Assembly (NCBI RefSeq): GCF_025685425.1
Contig: NZ_JAGTAS010000029.1
Span: 1 to 64,000, forward strand
From: Terriglobus albidus
GTDB taxonomy: Bacteria > Acidobacteriota > Terriglobia > Terriglobales > Acidobacteriaceae
Direction: 5' to 3'
DNA: 64,000 nt
A program made the position numbers and the translations under genes. Position 1 is the stretch's first letter; every line of letters begins with the position of its first letter. The notes under the pieces are model-generated. The model made no database searches and was not told the origin of the DNA. It saw nothing but the letters and a program-made list of their open reading frames with translations. Below, in pieces: positions 20,264 through 31,705 of this stretch.

Positions 20264-23200
20264 ATGTTCCGCTCCAGCCCATTTGAACTGACTGGTCCCA
20301 TCACGGACTTCGACGCCATCCGCATCTCGCTCGCCAGCCCGGAGAAGATCCGCAGCTGGTCGCACGGCGAAGTCACCAAGCCCGAGACCATCAACTACCG
20401 TACCTTCAAGCCTGAGCGTGACGGCCTGTTCTGCGCCCGCATCTTCGGTCCGATCACGGACTGGGAGTGCCTGTGCGGCAAGTACAAGCGCATGAAGCAT
20501 CGCGGCGTGATCTGCGACAAGTGCGGCGTTGAGGTCACACTGTCCAAGGTCCGCCGTGAGCGCCTGGGCCACATCGAGCTGGCTTCGCCCTGCTCGCACG
20601 TGTGGTTCTTCAAGGGCCTGCCTTCGCGTATCGGCCACCTGCTCGACATCTCGCTGCGCGAGCTCGAAGCCGTGCTGTACTTCGAGTCGTATGTGGTTAT
20701 CGATCCAGGCGACGCTCCGGTGAAGGAGCGCGAGATCATCAAGGACGAAGCCAAGTTCCGCGAGCTCGACCAGCAGTATCGTCCGAGCGGCTTCAAGGCC
20801 ATGATGGGCGCCGAGGCGATCAAGGAGCTGCTCAAGCGCGTTGAAGTCAACGAGCTCGGCATCGAGCTGCGTGAGCGCATGAAGCAGGAGCAGTCGCTCC
20901 AGAAGAAGCTGAAGTACGCCAAGCGCCTGAAGGTGGTTGAGGCCTTCCGCAAGAGCGATAACAAGCCGCAGTGGATGATCCTGGACGTGATTCCGGTGAT
21001 TCCGCCCGAGCTTCGTCCTCTGGTGCCGCTGGATGGCGGACGCTTCGCGACCTCGGATCTGAACGATCTGTATCGCCGCGTGATCAACCGTAACAACCGT
21101 CTGAAGAAGCTGATGGACCTGCACGCTCCTGAGGTCATCGTGCGCAACGAAAAGCGCATGCTGCAGGAAGCGGTAGACGCGCTGTTCGACAACGGCCGCC
21201 GCGGCCGCGTGCTGCGTGGCGCGAACAACCGTCCGCTGAAGTCGCTCTCTGACACCCTGAAGGGTAAGCAGGGCCGCTTCCGTCAGAACCTGCTCGGTAA
21301 GCGTGTGGACTACTCCGGCCGTTCCGTTATCGTGGTCGGTCCCGAGCTGAAGCTGCACCAGTGCGGTCTGCCGAAGAAGATGGCGCTTGAGCTCTTCAAG
21401 CCCTTCATCTATCACCGCCTGGAGCAGACCGGTCACTGCACCACCATCAAGCAGGCCAAGGAGATGGTTGAGCTGCAGGAGCCCATCGTTTGGGACATCC
21501 TGGAAGAGGTCATCAAGGACCATCCAGTACTGCTGAACCGCGCGCCAACGCTGCACCGTCTCGGCATTCAGGCCTTCGAGCCCGTGCTGGTGGAAGGTAA
21601 GGCCATCAAGATTCACCCGCTGGTCTGCACCGCCTTCAACGCGGACTTCGACGGCGACCAGATGGCCGTGCACATTCCGCTCTCGCCTGAAGCTCAGGTC
21701 GAGGCCAGCGTGCTGATGCTCGCGTCGCACAACATCCTGTCGCCCGCCAGCGGCGCACCGATCACGGTGCCGACGCAGGACATGGTGCTTGGTCTGTACT
21801 ACCTGACCAAGTCCAAGGTCGGCGCCAAGGGCGAAGGCCGCACCTTCGGCAACATCGAAGAGGTGCTGATGGCCCTGCACGCCGGCGAAGTGGAAACTCT
21901 GTCGCCGATCCGTCTGCGCTACTCCGGCACTGTCCTTGACATGACCACGGCGTACGACGATCAGGACCTGCTGCACACTGAGCCGGTGGAGTACAACAAG
22001 CAGTACATCTCCACCACCGTAGGCCGCGCCATCCTGAACGACGCTCTGCCTGACGGCATGCCGTATGTGAACGGCCTGCTGAAGAAGAAGGGCATCGGCC
22101 AGCTGGTGAACTACAGCTACCTGAACCTCGGTCTCGAGACCACGGTGAAGGCGCTCGATCGCATCAAGGAGCTGGGCTTCCAGTACGCGACGCGTTCGGG
22201 TCTGTCGGTCGGTCTGGACGACATGGTCATCCCGGACTCGAAGTACACCGTTGTGCACGACGCCGAAAAGCAGGTCATCGCGCTGCAGCAGCAGTATCTG
22301 GACGGTGCGATCACCAACGGCGAACGTAACAACAAGGTCATCCAGCTGTGGTCGGGAATCACCGAAAAGGTGGCCGATGAGATGTTCGGTAACATGAAGC
22401 GCGCCGATAAGGAAGGCGCCATGAACCCGATCTACATCATGGCCGACTCGGGCGCTCGTGGTTCGAAGCAGCAGATCCGTCAGCTGTCGGGTATGCGCGG
22501 TCTGATGGCCAAGCCCTCGGGCGAAATCATCGAAACCCCCATCACGGCGAACTTCCGTGAAGGTCTGACGGTGTTGCAGTACTTCATCTCGACGCACGGC
22601 GCACGTAAGGGTCTGGCCGATACCGCTCTGAAGACCGCGGACTCGGGTTACCTGACCCGCCGTCTGGTCGACGTGGCGCAGGACGTGATCATCAGCGAGA
22701 ACGACTGCGGAACGGTTGAGGGTATCTACGTGACCCCGATCATCGAAGCCGGCGAGACCATCGAGCCGCTGCGCGACCGTATCATTGGCCGCGTCTCGCT
22801 CGAGAAGCTCAAGGACTTCGAGGGCAACGTCATTGTCGACGTGAACCAGGAGATCGACGAGGACAAGGCTTCCGCAATCCAGGCCGCAGGCGTGGAGCGC
22901 GTGAAGATCCGCTCGGTACTCACCTGCGAGTCGCGCCGCGGCGCCTGCCAGCTCTGCTATGGCCGTAACCTCGGCTCGGGCAAGATGGTTGAAATGGGCG
23001 AGGCCGTCGGTGTCATCGCGGCACAGTCCATCGGTGAGCCTGGAACGCAGCTCACGATGCGTACCTTCCACGTCGGTGGTACGGCATCGCGCGTCAACGA
23101 GCAGTCGCACCTCGATGCCAAGAACGCCGGTACGGTTCGTTTCATCAACCTGAACACGGTCCGGTCGAAGGACGGTGGTCTGGTTGCCATGAACCGCTCG

Positions 23201-24454
23201 GGTTCGATCGCGATCGTCGACGAGAAGGGCCGCGAGAAGGAGCGTTACGCGATCCTCTACGGTGCCAAGCTGCGCGTTGAGGACGGCCAGCAGGTGGAGC
23301 TCGGTTCTACTCTCGGCGAGTGGGATCCGTATACCTTCTCCATCGTCACCGAGGTTGGTGGTACGGTGCAGTTCAAGGACCTGCAGGAAGGCATCACGCT
23401 GAACGAAGAAGTGGACGAAGTCACGGGCCTGTCGCGCCTGGTGGTTACGGACGCTCCTGACGAAAAGCGTCAGCCCACGCTGCTGATCAAGTCTGAGAAG
23501 GCCAACAAGCGGTACCTCATGCCTTCGCGCTCGCACCTTATGGTGGCCGACGGCGATGAGGTCTTCCCGGGCGATGTGCTCGCGAAGATTCCCCGTGAGT
23601 CGACCCGTACGAAGGACATCACCGGCGGTCTGCCGCGTGTTGTGGAACTCTTCGAAGCCCGTAAGCCGCGCGAAACGGCCGTCATCAGCGAGATCGATGG
23701 CGTGGTCCGGTTCGGCGACGTCACCAAGGGTCAGCGTAAGATCTACGTCACCGGCGACAACGGCGAGGAGCGCGAGTACTCCATCCCGCGCGGTATCCAC
23801 GTCAACGTGCAGGAAGGCGAGCGCCTTCGTGCCGGCGACCAGCTGATGGACGGTCCTCTCAACCCGCACGACATTCTTGCCGTGCTGGGCGAGCGCGAAC
23901 TGCAGATCTACCTGGTGAACGAGATCCAGGAAGTCTACCGGTTGCAGGGTGTGGCTATCTCCGATAAGCACATCGAGACCATCGTTCGTCAGATGCTGCG
24001 CTGGGTGAAGATCGAGGATGTGGGCGATACCAACTTCCTGCTGGAACAGCAGGTGGACAAGTTCCGCTTCCGCGAGGAGAACGACAAGGCCATCGCCAAC
24101 GGTGGACGTCCGGCAATCGGCCGCCCGCTGTTGCTCGGCATCACCAAGGCGTCGCTCTCGACGGAGAGCTTCATCTCCGCAGCCAGCTTCCAGGAGACCA
24201 CGCGCGTGCTTACCGAGGCTTCCATCAACGGAGCCATCGACAACCTGCGCGGTCTGAAGGAGAACGTCATCGTCGGCCGCCTGATCCCGGCCGGTACGGG
24301 CATGGAGTACTACCGCAACGTCCAGCTCTCTCCGGAGCTGGAAGAAGCAGCCGCCCGTATCCAGCAGGAAGTCCAGGAAGCGCACGATGCCGAAGAGCGC
24401 GAGCTCGAGGCAATGCGTATGGAAGGCGAACAGGAAGAACTCGCCGCCGAATGA
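20264..24454 (+). CDS. rpoC: DNA-directed RNA polymerase subunit beta-prime
   Basis: The 1396-residue subunit holds the active-site metal loop [12 protein letters not shown], the N-terminal zinc finger [20 protein letters not shown], the bridge-helix region ([16 protein letters not shown]) and a second Cys cluster ([16 protein letters not shown]). Its length matches other Gram-negative RpoC proteins. A strong terminator begins 42 bases after the stop. It closes the rplA-rplJ-rplL-rpoB-rpoC unit. Confidence 0.98.
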   Translation: MFRSSPFELTGPITDFDAIRISLASPEKIRSWSHGEVTKPETINYRTFKPERDGLFCARIFGPITDWECLCGKYKRMKHRGVICDKCGVEVTLSKVRRERLGHIELASPCSHVWFFKGLPSRIGHLLDISLRELEAVLYFESYVVIDPGDAPVKEREIIKDEAKFRELDQQYRPSGFKAMMGAEAIKELLKRVEVNELGIELRERMKQEQSLQKKLKYAKRLKVVEAFRKSDNKPQWMILDVIPVIPPELRPLVPLDGGRFATSDLNDLYRRVINRNNRLKKLMDLHAPEVIVRNEKRMLQEAVDALFDNGRRGRVLRGANNRPLKSLSDTLKGKQGRFRQNLLGKRVDYSGRSVIVVGPELKLHQCGLPKKMALELFKPFIYHRLEQTGHCTTIKQAKEMVELQEPIVWDILEEVIKDHPVLLNRAPTLHRLGIQAFEPVLVEGKAIKIHPLVCTAFNADFDGDQMAVHIPLSPEAQVEASVLMLASHNILSPASGAPITVPTQDMVLGLYYLTKSKVGAKGEGRTFGNIEEVLMALHAGEVETLSPIRLRYSGTVLDMTTAYDDQDLLHTEPVEYNKQYISTTVGRAILNDALPDGMPYVNGLLKKKGIGQLVNYSYLNLGLETTVKALDRIKELGFQYATRSGLSVGLDDMVIPDSKYTVVHDAEKQVIALQQQYLDGAITNGERNNKVIQLWSGITEKVADEMFGNMKRADKEGAMNPIYIMADSGARGSKQQIRQLSGMRGLMAKPSGEIIETPITANFREGLTVLQYFISTHGARKGLADTALKTADSGYLTRRLVDVAQDVIISENDCGTVEGIYVTPIIEAGETIEPLRDRIIGRVSLEKLKDFEGNVIVDVNQEIDEDKASAIQAAGVERVKIRSVLTCESRRGACQLCYGRNLGSGKMVEMGEAVGVIAAQSIGEPGTQLTMRTFHVGGTASRVNEQSHLDAKNAGTVRFINLNTVRSKDGGLVAMNRSGSIAIVDEKGREKERYAILYGAKLRVEDGQQVELGSTLGEWDPYTFSIVTEVGGTVQFKDLQEGITLNEEVDEVTGLSRLVVTDAPDEKRQPTLLIKSEKANKRYLMPSRSHLMVADGDEVFPGDVLAKIPRESTRTKDITGGLPRVVELFEARKPRETAVISEIDGVVRFGDVTKGQRKIYVTGDNGEEREYSIPRGIHVNVQEGERLRAGDQLMDGPLNPHDILAVLGERELQIYLVNEIQEVYRLQGVAISDKHIETIVRQMLRWVKIEDVGDTNFLLEQQVDKFRFREENDKAIANGGRPAIGRPLLLGITKASLSTESFISAASFQETTRVLTEASINGAIDNLRGLKENVIVGRLIPAGTGMEYYRNVQLSPELEEAAARIQQEVQEAHDAEERELEAMRMEGEQEELAAE

Positions 24455-24495
24455 CCTTCGCGGTCGGCGAATCGCTCGCTTCGCGAGCAAAGCTG

Positions 24496-24527
24496 AAAAC
24501 GGCAGGGCTTATGCCCTGCCGTTTTCT
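24496..24527 (+). terminator. Terminator of the rpoBC operon
   Basis: An AAAACGGCAGGGC / GCCCTGCCGTTTT stem-loop with TTAT loop ends in TTTTCTT. Confidence 0.93.
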
Positions 24528-24568
24528 TATGGACCGCACTGTACGGTCAATCCCTATTTTCTAACCAA

Positions 24569-25177
24569 CCCATACACCGGGTGCCCCAGGTCCCTCGGGG
24601 ACCTGGGCCCGGCCTTTCACTGTCTCGTCCACTCAGAGTCTATTTCCACTCGTCCGCGCTCTCCTGTCAGGTAGTGACGATAGCTAGACCATTGCCAGTC
24701 TTGGGGCTCGTGAACAAGACCCCGAGTCACAGGATTGCGATGGATATATTTCACTTTCTCCTTGTACTTCGGTCCCGAGTACACATTGAAGTCGTAATAC
24801 CGAGGCATCCAGAACCTCATCCACGAACTCCGTTGCGTTACCGAAAGCTTGATCGCCTTCATAGCATCGGATAGCAGGCCTACCTTCGGTTCCGACACCA
24901 AAAGATGTACATGCTCCGGCATGATGACATACGCGAAGATCTGGAATTGATATCGCTCCCGCATCCGTTCGAGAGCATCCTCAAACAATTCACAGTGCCC
25001 GGATTTATTGAAGTAAGGCTTTCGTTCGTAACAACTCACCGTCACGAAGTGCTTGTCGCCTTCATCTTGGATACGCAACATGCCGAGGGTCACGCGCCAA
25101 GAATATCCCACGCGGGGAGATTTCTGTGAAAGGCCGAGCCCAGGTCCCCGAGGGACCTGGGGCACCCGGTGTATGGG
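24569..25177 (-). mobile_element. REP-transposase element bounded by 52-bp inverted repeats
   Basis: Bases 24569-24620 and 25126-25177 are reverse complements over 52 bp with one mismatch. Each contains an R2 hairpin (CCCAGGTCCC/GGGACCTGGG) and the outer CCCATACACCGGGTGCCCC. The transposase lies between them and its stop codon falls inside the left repeat. The repeat family is scattered through the window. Confidence 0.85.
24617..25081 (-). CDS. REP-associated tyrosine transposase (RAYT, Y1 family)
   Basis: The 154-residue protein (from ATG 25081; further upstream coding would only translate the repeat) belongs to the IS200/IS605-like Y1 transposases. The metal-binding HUH motif is in YVIMPEHVHLLV, and the family C-terminal signature FWMPRYYDFNVYSG, YIHRNPVTRGLV and DWQWSSYRHY is complete. 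Such proteins nick and move REP hairpins in single-stranded form. The catalytic Tyr is not obvious in the usual helix (MKAIKLSVTQR), and could be in RYYDF. The gene is intact and lies between inverted R2 copies. Confidence 0.88.
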   Translation of the reverse strand: MLRIQDEGDKHFVTVSCYERKPYFNKSGHCELFEDALERMRERYQFQIFAYVIMPEHVHLLVSEPKVGLLSDAMKAIKLSVTQRSSWMRFWMPRYYDFNVYSGPKYKEKVKYIHRNPVTRGLVHEPQDWQWSSYRHYLTGERGRVEIDSEWTRQ

Positions 25178-25301
25178 CGATTCATAAGAATGCGGGAACC
25201 TTTCTGTATCGTCGGGTGTCTACTTCCCGGCAGGTAGACTCACTAAACCGAGCCTTTGAGGTCTAACTGCACATCGGTTGTTTGTGCCTCGGAGGCCTGC
25301 A

Positions 25302-27485
25302 TTGAGATCGTCTGCTGCCGCGCTGGTTGCTTCACTCCTCTCATCCTCACTTCTCAACCCCGCCAATATTGCAGCCCAGCAGGCCGCCGCTCCGACAACG
25401 CCCCGTGTGCTTCGAGCTGCAAAAGAAAGCGCAGCGCAGAGTCTGCCGGTGCGCAGTGTCGCTCTCTATAAGAATGGTGTCGGCTTCTTCGAGCATGCGG
25501 GCGAGGTCAGCGGCAACCAGCAGGTAACGATCGACTTCACCAGCGAACAGCTCAACGATGTGCTGCAAACATTGACTGCCATCGATCTGAACGGCGGCAA
25601 GATCAACGGCGCGGGCTATAACTCCACCACACCTCTGGAGCAGCAGTTGAAGAGCCTGCCGCTGGCGCTAAGTCAGAACCCCACCGAAGCTGATCTTTAT
25701 CAGGCGATTCGTGGTGCACGCGTCGAGGTGACGGGCAACGGTGCGGCTGTTAGTGGCCGATTGCTGAATGTGGAGTCGCGCGATCTTCCGACAGCCAACA
25801 CCGGCAGTGGAGACGATAAGCCACGTCCGATGGCTCAGTTTCTCACTGTGGTCTCCGATGGTGGAGGCGTGCGCACGATTCAGCTCAACTCTCAGACACA
25901 GGTACGTCTGCTCGATGGTGCGCTGCATCAGGACCTCTCGCATTATCTTGAACTGCTGGCCGCGAATCGCGGAGGCGGTTTGCGCCACCTGACCTTGAGC
26001 GCGACTGGCACCGGAGCAAGGCAGATCCGCGTGAGTTATATCTCCGAGGTTCCGGTGTGGAAGTCGACGTATCGGCTGATCTTCTCCGATGGTGGACAGA
26101 AACAGCAGGCCACGTTGCAGTCCTGGGCGGTGATTGATAACACCGTCGGTACGGATTGGAATAACGTGCAACTCTCGTTGATTGCGGGTTCTCCGCAGAG
26201 TTTTGTTCAGCCGATCTCGCAGCCGTACTACACACGCAGGCCGGAGATCGGGCTGCCCGAAGAGGCACAGCTTACACCACAGACCCATGAGGGTGGAGAT
26301 TTCAATGGCGGACCGATGCAGGGAACGGCCCCGATGTTTGTATCAAAGTCCGCTATCGGCAGCGGCAGTGGCTCCGGTCTTGCTCCCGGCTCCGGTGGTA
26401 ACTATGGGGGTGGTGTCAAAAAGATCGGAGCTGGAGAACCGATGGTTGCTCCCGCGCCTATCGCCTATGAAGATTCCGCCGCAGCTTCGGTCTCTCCGAA
26501 TGCCTCAGGGACTGGGTATGACGATTATTTCGAATACAAGCTGAACCAGCCCATTACGATCCGCAAGAATGAGTCCGCAATGGTGCCGGTTCTGCAGTCG
26601 AAGGTGGATGTCGAGCGAGTCACGTTGTGGTCATCCACCCAGCCGCGTCCTCTGCGTGCCTTGTGGCTCACAAATTCGACCGGAGCCACGCTCGATCGCG
26701 GCAGCTTCTCCATCATCGAAAACGGAAGCTTTGGCGGCGAAGGCCTGCTCGATCCGATCCATCCCAATGAGCGCCGCTTGCTCTCTTACGCGGCGGACGA
26801 TGCAGTACGCGTGAGTACCGAGTCAAGGCTGGACTCGCGCCATCTGCAGCAAGCGACTATGCATCAGGGTGTGCTGAAGATGAGCAGCCGTGAGATCGCG
26901 GAGATTACTTACGTTGTCCACAACTCCGGTACGTCCCCACGTATGGTGATTGTGGAGCATGCACGCCGTAACGGATGGGAGCTCGACTCTGACACTGCAC
27001 CCGCGGAGACGACGCCCAATGCCTATCGTTATCGGGTTGCCGCCGCGCCGGGTGAGACCGTAAGGCTCCATGTCGGTGAGCGTCACACTATCGCGCAAAG
27101 CTGGCGTCTGGCGACGATGAATGAGCAGACGTTCGATGCGATTATTCGCACGAATGGTGATGATCCCAAACTGCGGCAGCAGCTTCAGCCCATTCTGGAA
27201 GCACGTCGTCAACTCACGGAGATCGACACCCAGATTAAGGACAAGCAGACGCAGATCGACAGCATCGGTAAAGATCAGGATCGCCTGCGTAATAATCTCT
27301 CGGCGCTGAAGAGCTCCGCAGAAGAACGGGATCTTATCCGGCGGTATACACGAGAGTTGAACGAACAGGAAGACCAGATCGCCGCATTGCGTAAGGATCA
27401 GGATGGGCTGAAACAGAAGCATACTCAAGCGCAGGCTGACCTGGATGCAAAGGTGCAATCATTGGAGACGGAGCAGAGTTTCTGA
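25302..27485 (+). CDS. Exported DUF4139-domain protein
   Basis: The 727-residue product starts with TTG 25302, chosen because GGAGG lies 6 bases before it; the signal peptide is RSSAAALVASLLSSSLLNPA. Residues 50-65 (VRSVALYKNGVGFFEHAG) and the middle part (LSATGTGARQIRVSYISEVP, VPVWKSTYRLIF) are typical of DUF4139. A Gly/Ser-rich linker occupies about residues 350-390. The last 90 residues form a coiled coil (EIDTQIKDKQTQIDSIGKD). Related proteins include mucoidy inhibitor A; a specific role is unknown. A TTG at 25278 is a less likely start. Confidence 0.75.
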   Translation: MRSSAAALVASLLSSSLLNPANIAAQQAAAPTTPRVLRAAKESAAQSLPVRSVALYKNGVGFFEHAGEVSGNQQVTIDFTSEQLNDVLQTLTAIDLNGGKINGAGYNSTTPLEQQLKSLPLALSQNPTEADLYQAIRGARVEVTGNGAAVSGRLLNVESRDLPTANTGSGDDKPRPMAQFLTVVSDGGGVRTIQLNSQTQVRLLDGALHQDLSHYLELLAANRGGGLRHLTLSATGTGARQIRVSYISEVPVWKSTYRLIFSDGGQKQQATLQSWAVIDNTVGTDWNNVQLSLIAGSPQSFVQPISQPYYTRRPEIGLPEEAQLTPQTHEGGDFNGGPMQGTAPMFVSKSAIGSGSGSGLAPGSGGNYGGGVKKIGAGEPMVAPAPIAYEDSAAASVSPNASGTGYDDYFEYKLNQPITIRKNESAMVPVLQSKVDVERVTLWSSTQPRPLRALWLTNSTGATLDRGSFSIIENGSFGGEGLLDPIHPNERRLLSYAADDAVRVSTESRLDSRHLQQATMHQGVLKMSSREIAEITYVVHNSGTSPRMVIVEHARRNGWELDSDTAPAETTPNAYRYRVAAAPGETVRLHVGERHTIAQSWRLATMNEQTFDAIIRTNGDDPKLRQQLQPILEARRQLTEIDTQIKDKQTQIDSIGKDQDRLRNNLSALKSSAEERDLIRRYTRELNEQEDQIAALRKDQDGLKQKHTQAQADLDAKVQSLETEQSF

Positions 27486-27497
27486 GGAAGCGATGCT

Positions 27498-27778
27498 CGG
27501 GTGCCCCACATACGCGCAGCTTATGTGGGAAGTTCGAGCGAAGCTCGAATCGTCTTTGTTTGTCATCCTGAGCACCGCGAAGGACCTGCTTTCTTAAGAC
27601 GAGCGGAAGAACTATGGAGCGGGCCTTCAGCCCTTTGAGGTCCTAGAGGCCGAGACCTGGGGCGTTGCCCCAGGCTGATATAGAACGCGCCTTCAGCGCT
27701 ATTGCGCCGGGGTTCCCGACGAACTTTGTTCGCCGAGATGGTAACGCGATGGGTGGGATGTCGAAGCGAAGTTCGAAC
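27498..27778. repeat. R2, R4 and R2 repeat cluster
   Basis: An R2 unit with a perfect CCCACATA/TATGTGGG stem is followed by TTCGAGCGAAGCTCGAA, then an R4 block (GAGCGGGCCTTCAGCCC, CCTGGGGCGTTGCCCCAGG, GCGCCTTCAGCGCT) and another R2-like unit. Bases 27779-27920 hold no gene. Confidence 0.8.
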
Positions 27779-27920
27779 CACCTTTTGTTTGTCATTTCGC
27801 AGTGACCGAAGGGAACGGAGAAATCTACTTCTCTATCGAGAATTGCATCGACGAGTCAAATGCGAGAAGCAGATTCCTCCGCTGGCGCTGCGGCATGACA
27901 AATAAAAGACAACGCCCGCG

Positions 27921-28289
27921 CTACCGGCTGCTCAGCACGAATTTATTCCCATCCACATCCTCGAAGATGGCGGCGGTGCCCCAGTCCTCCTTCTTCGGAT
28001 CTTTGAAGAAGGTCACGCCCTTGCGTTTCAATTGGTCGGCGGTGGCGAAGACGTCGTCGCACCACATACTGATGGGCTGGAAGGTGCCGATGCGGTCTTC
28101 CTGGCCTTCCGGTGTGAAGAGCACGAGGCCGGTGTCGGCGCCGGGAATGGCGAGCTCGATCCAGCGTTGTCCGCCGGGAATGAACTCCTGGTCGGTTGTG
28201 ACCTTGAAGCCCAGGGTCTCAGTGTAGAACTTCAGCGATGCGTCCTGGTTCTTCACCGGAACGCTGATGAATTTAATGCCGCGAATCAT
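27921..28289 (-). CDS. VOC family (glyoxalase-like) protein
   Basis: The 122-residue protein has the paired beta-alpha-beta-beta-beta units of the vicinal oxygen chelate superfamily: GIKFISVPVKNQDASLKFYT at the start, WIELAIPGADTGLVLFTP in the middle, and IFEDVDGNKFVLSS at the end. Metal-binding positions are partly kept (Glu in IFEDVDGN). Members include glyoxalases and resistance proteins; the substrate is unknown. It is divergent from the small helix-turn-helix gene, with 87 bases between starts. Confidence 0.85.
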   Translation of the reverse strand: MIRGIKFISVPVKNQDASLKFYTETLGFKVTTDQEFIPGGQRWIELAIPGADTGLVLFTPEGQEDRIGTFQPISMWCDDVFATADQLKRKGVTFFKDPKKEDWGTAAIFEDVDGNKFVLSSR

Positions 28290-28376
28290 AAGTGGGTATC
28301 TCCGAGTGAGAGGCTATCCGCGAAGCCCGGCGAACTCAATGTGTTATTCGTTGCTATACCATTCACAACTACAGCT

Positions 28377-28670
28377 ATGAAGTCCATCCCGCTCGATGCC
28401 TACATCCCGCAGACACTCCTCCGCGACCTCGTCGGGCATGACCGGAAGCCGGCGGCGTTTCTGATCTATCTGTGGCTGTATGCGGAGCAGCAGCGGACGG
28501 GCGAGCCGATTGTGATTAGTTATGCAGCTCTCGCCGAGGAGACCGGGCTTTCGCGTTCGGCAGCGCAGACCGCGGTGGCGTGGTTGCGGAAGCGGAAGCT
28601 GCTGGCGGTGAAGCAGGAGAGTGTGACGGCGACCCCGGTTTATACGGTGCAGACGCCGTGGAGACGGTAG
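28377..28670 (+). CDS. Small winged helix-turn-helix protein
   Basis: The 97-residue product starts MKSIPLDAYIPQTLLRDLVG and contains a helix-turn-helix (SYAALAEETGLSRSAAQTAV, then AWLRKRKLLAVKQESVTAT as the wing). This resembles replication-initiator or GntR-like DNA-binding folds. It has no ligand domain. TATACC lies upstream with no clear ribosome site. It could regulate itself or the adjacent VOC gene; that is inference from position. Confidence 0.65.
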   Translation: MKSIPLDAYIPQTLLRDLVGHDRKPAAFLIYLWLYAEQQRTGEPIVISYAALAEETGLSRSAAQTAVAWLRKRKLLAVKQESVTATPVYTVQTPWRR

Positions 28671-28694
28671 ATATATCGAGCGAAGCTCGATACC

Positions 28695-28847
28695 GGTGGG
28701 AGCCGTGGGCTTCAGCCCACGGTTTACAGGTCTTGCAGAGATCGGGCTTTAGCCCTGGGTTTTACTCGAAGAAGACAACGGCCCAGGGCTAAAGCCCATC
28801 TTCAATTGGCCTCAGATTCAGCGGGCTGAAGCCCGCTGCTCCCACCC
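28695..28847. repeat. R3 palindromic repeat
   Basis: Starts GGTGGGAGCCGTGGGCTTCA and ends GCGGGCTGAAGCCCGCTGCT followed by CCCACC. The inner hairpins follow the same order as in the copy at 2.0 kb. Confidence 0.8.
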
Positions 28848-28970
28848 GGCTACGCCAAATAAAAGGTGAAAGATCCCGGCCTAAAACGGCCCCATTTCCA
28901 CCGCCCCGGACAACCCTTTCAAATCGCCAAAACCACCAATAAAATCAACCACTTTGGCGTTCTCTCCACT

Positions 28971-29000
28971 CTGTCAAAACCACCCGTAAACCGGTATACT
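28971..29000 (+). promoter_or_regulatory. gyrA promoter region
   Basis: TATACT (28995-29000) lies 12 bases before the gyrA ATG, with CTGTCA 18 bases further up. Just upstream are a CGCCAAA/TTTGGCG inverted repeat (28925-28931, 28953-28959) and two copies of CAAAACCACC. No ribosome site is seen, which points to a very short leader. Confidence 0.5.
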
Positions 29001-29012
29001 TAAACCATCCAC

Positions 29013-31685
29013 ATGGCAGACGATCAGAACAATCTCCCGCTCAACTCAGGCAACAGCGGCGACGGCAACTCGCCCACGGGCGCCTCGTCCATTCTTCCGA
29101 TCAATATCGAAGATGAGATGCGCCGCAGCTATCTCGACTACTCCATGTCGGTGATCATCGGCCGTGCGTTGCCCGATGTCCGCGACGGGTTGAAGCCGGT
29201 CCATCGCCGCATTCTCTACACCATGTCGGAGATGGGGCTGTCGGCCAATAAGAAGTACACCAAGTCTGCCAAGATCGTCGGCCAGGCCATGGGTCAGTAC
29301 CATCCGCACGGCGACTCCGCCATCTATGACGCCTTGGTGCGTCTGGCGCAGCCATTCAGTATGCGTTATCCCATGGTCGACGGCCAGGGTAACTTCGGTT
29401 CGGTCGACGGCGATCCGCCGGCGGCCATGCGTTACACCGAGTCGCGCATGACCCGTATCGCCGGCGAGATGCTGGCCGATATCGATATGGACACCGTCGA
29501 CTTCACGCCGAACTACGACGAATCGGTGCTGGAGCCCACGGTGCTGCCGACGCGCGTGCCGAATCTCATCATCAACGGCGCGGAAGGTATCGCCGTCGGC
29601 ATGGCCACCAAGATTCCGCCACACAACCTCACCGAGGTGGTGAATGCGGCCATCGATATGGTCAACAACCCCAGCATCGGGGTGAAAGAAGTACTGCGCC
29701 ATGTGCAGGGACCTGACTTCCCCACCGGCGGCATCATCTATGGCAAGGGTGGGATTGAGAAGGCCTACTCCACGGGCCGCGGACGCTTCCTGGTTCGCGC
29801 CAAGGTTGCGACCGAGAACATCTCCGGCGGACGCCAGTCCATCGTCGTCACCGAGCTTCCCTTCCAGGTCAACAAGTCCAACCTCATCAAGCGCATCGCC
29901 GAGCTGGTCAACGACAAGGTTATCGACGAGATCTCCGGCGTGGACGACTTCTCTGATCGCGAAGGCATGCGCATCGTCATCGAGCTGAAGCGTGGAGCGC
30001 AGCCCGAGATCGTACTGAACCAGCTCTTCAAGCACACGCAGATGCAGGAGAGCTTCTCCATGATCTTCCTGGCCGTGCACAACGGCCAGCCGCGCGAGCT
30101 TCCGCTGCCCGACGCGATTCGCGCCTTCATCGATCACCGTATCGATGTGGTGCGCCGCCGCACCGCCTTCCTGCTGGGCAAGGCGCGCGACCGCGAGCAC
30201 ATCCTGCTCGGCTACCAGATCGCGCTGGATCACCTGGACCAGGTCATCCGCACCATTCGCAACAGCTCCAGCCGCGCCGATGCCCGCGAGAATTTGTTCC
30301 GCTACTTCTCCGGCCGCGCCATCTCGCTGAACGGAACTGAGGTTGCCGGTATCACGCTGGACCCAGCGAAGTACGGCATTACGGCCGAGACACTGCCGGC
30401 CAACGGCAGCCTGATCCTCAGCTACCGTCAGATCGACGCCATCCTCGACCTGCAGCTCTATCGCCTGACCCAGCTCTCCATCGACGAGCTGTTGAAGGAA
30501 CTGGGGGAAGTTCGCGACAACATCGCGGAGTACGAGTCGATCCTGGCTTCGGACAAGAAGCTGCGCAAGGTCATCGTCAAGGAGCTCGAAGAGGTCCGTG
30601 ACAAGTACGGCAACGAACGCCGCACGCAGATCGTCGATGAGGGCGCGGAGCTTACGCTCGAAGACCTGATCGCCGACGAGCAGGTTGCCGTCACGGTCTC
30701 GAACACCGGCTACCTGAAGCGCACGCCGATCTCCACCTATCGTCAGCAGCGCCGCGGCGGCACTGGTCGCCTGGGCATGAAGACGCGTGAGGAGGACTTC
30801 GTCGCGCAGTTGATCGTCGAGTCCACGCACTCGTACCTGCTCTGCTTCACCAACACCGGCCGTGTCTTCTGGGTGAAGATCTACGAAATTCCCGACGTCG
30901 GCGCCGCCGGCAAGGGCAAGCACATCGCCAACCTGCTGGCACTGCAGCCGGGCGAGAAGGTGGTAACCTACCTCGGTATCCGCGACCTGACGGAAGAGGG
31001 CAAGTTCATCTTCTTCGCGACGCAGCAGGGCACGGTCAAGAAGACTCCGCTGACGGACTTCTCCAACGTCATGACCCGCGGCATCATCGCGATCGGCATC
31101 GGCAAGGACGATGAGCTGGTCGGCACCCGCGTGACCGACGGCAACCAGGTCATCTTCCTCGCGACCCGCGAAGGCATGGCCATCCGCTTCCCGGAGTCGG
31201 ACGTCCGCAGCATGGGCCGTCCAGCCGCCGGTGTGAAGGGCATCACGCTGAAGAAGGATGACTACGTCATCGCGTTGGCGACGACGCCGAGTGAAGAGGC
31301 TCGCCAGAAGCGTGCCGCCGAGGGTGTGGAGCTTACACCGTGCCTCATCCTCTCGGTCTCGGAGAATGGCTTCGGCAAGCGTACCGATGCGGAGGAGTAC
31401 CGCCTGCAGACCCGCGGCGGCTCGGGCGTCATCAACATGAAGGCGACGCCCAAGACCGGCAAGGTCTCGTCCATCAACCTGGTCGACGAGACCAGCGAAC
31501 TGATGGCGATCAGCCAGTTCGGCAAGATCATCCGCATCGACACCAAGACCATCCGCGCCGCCGGCCGCAGTACCCAGGGAGTAAAACTCCTCAGCCTGGA
31601 TGAAGCGGACAAGGTCGCGGCCGCCGTGGTGATCCCGCCGGATGAGTCAAACCACAAGGATCCGGAGCAGGGATTGTTGCAGTAA
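29013..31685 (+). CDS. gyrA: DNA gyrase subunit A
   Basis: The 890-residue subunit breaks and rejoins DNA in type II supercoiling. The catalytic Tyr141 is in AMRYTES, and the quinolone region [17 protein letters not shown] keeps Ser102 and Asp106, the sensitive form. The GyrA box QRRGGTG in the C-terminal wrapping domain separates it from topoisomerase IV. It begins with a 28-residue Asn/Gly-rich extension. gyrB is not adjacent. A terminator follows. Confidence 0.96.
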   Translation: MADDQNNLPLNSGNSGDGNSPTGASSILPINIEDEMRRSYLDYSMSVIIGRALPDVRDGLKPVHRRILYTMSEMGLSANKKYTKSAKIVGQAMGQYHPHGDSAIYDALVRLAQPFSMRYPMVDGQGNFGSVDGDPPAAMRYTESRMTRIAGEMLADIDMDTVDFTPNYDESVLEPTVLPTRVPNLIINGAEGIAVGMATKIPPHNLTEVVNAAIDMVNNPSIGVKEVLRHVQGPDFPTGGIIYGKGGIEKAYSTGRGRFLVRAKVATENISGGRQSIVVTELPFQVNKSNLIKRIAELVNDKVIDEISGVDDFSDREGMRIVIELKRGAQPEIVLNQLFKHTQMQESFSMIFLAVHNGQPRELPLPDAIRAFIDHRIDVVRRRTAFLLGKARDREHILLGYQIALDHLDQVIRTIRNSSSRADARENLFRYFSGRAISLNGTEVAGITLDPAKYGITAETLPANGSLILSYRQIDAILDLQLYRLTQLSIDELLKELGEVRDNIAEYESILASDKKLRKVIVKELEEVRDKYGNERRTQIVDEGAELTLEDLIADEQVAVTVSNTGYLKRTPISTYRQQRRGGTGRLGMKTREEDFVAQLIVESTHSYLLCFTNTGRVFWVKIYEIPDVGAAGKGKHIANLLALQPGEKVVTYLGIRDLTEEGKFIFFATQQGTVKKTPLTDFSNVMTRGIIAIGIGKDDELVGTRVTDGNQVIFLATREGMAIRFPESDVRSMGRPAAGVKGITLKKDDYVIALATTPSEEARQKRAAEGVELTPCLILSVSENGFGKRTDAEEYRLQTRGGSGVINMKATPKTGKVSSINLVDETSELMAISQFGKIIRIDTKTIRAAGRSTQGVKLLSLDEADKVAAAVVIPPDESNHKDPEQGLLQ

Positions 31686-31705
31686 GGAATCCCTGATTTT
31701 AGAAG

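Noticed and set aside
20240-24490. Very long minus-strand open frame opposite rpoC
   Set aside because: It mirrors rpoC exactly, has no family motif and arises from high-GC third positions; rpoC is certain.
28971-29012. Ribosome binding site search for gyrA
   Set aside because: No purine-rich site exists between the -10 and the ATG; treated as a short-leader mRNA instead.
29046-30923. 625-codon minus-strand frame opposite gyrA
   Set aside because: Antisense shadow of gyrA; the GyrA motifs on the plus strand are clear.
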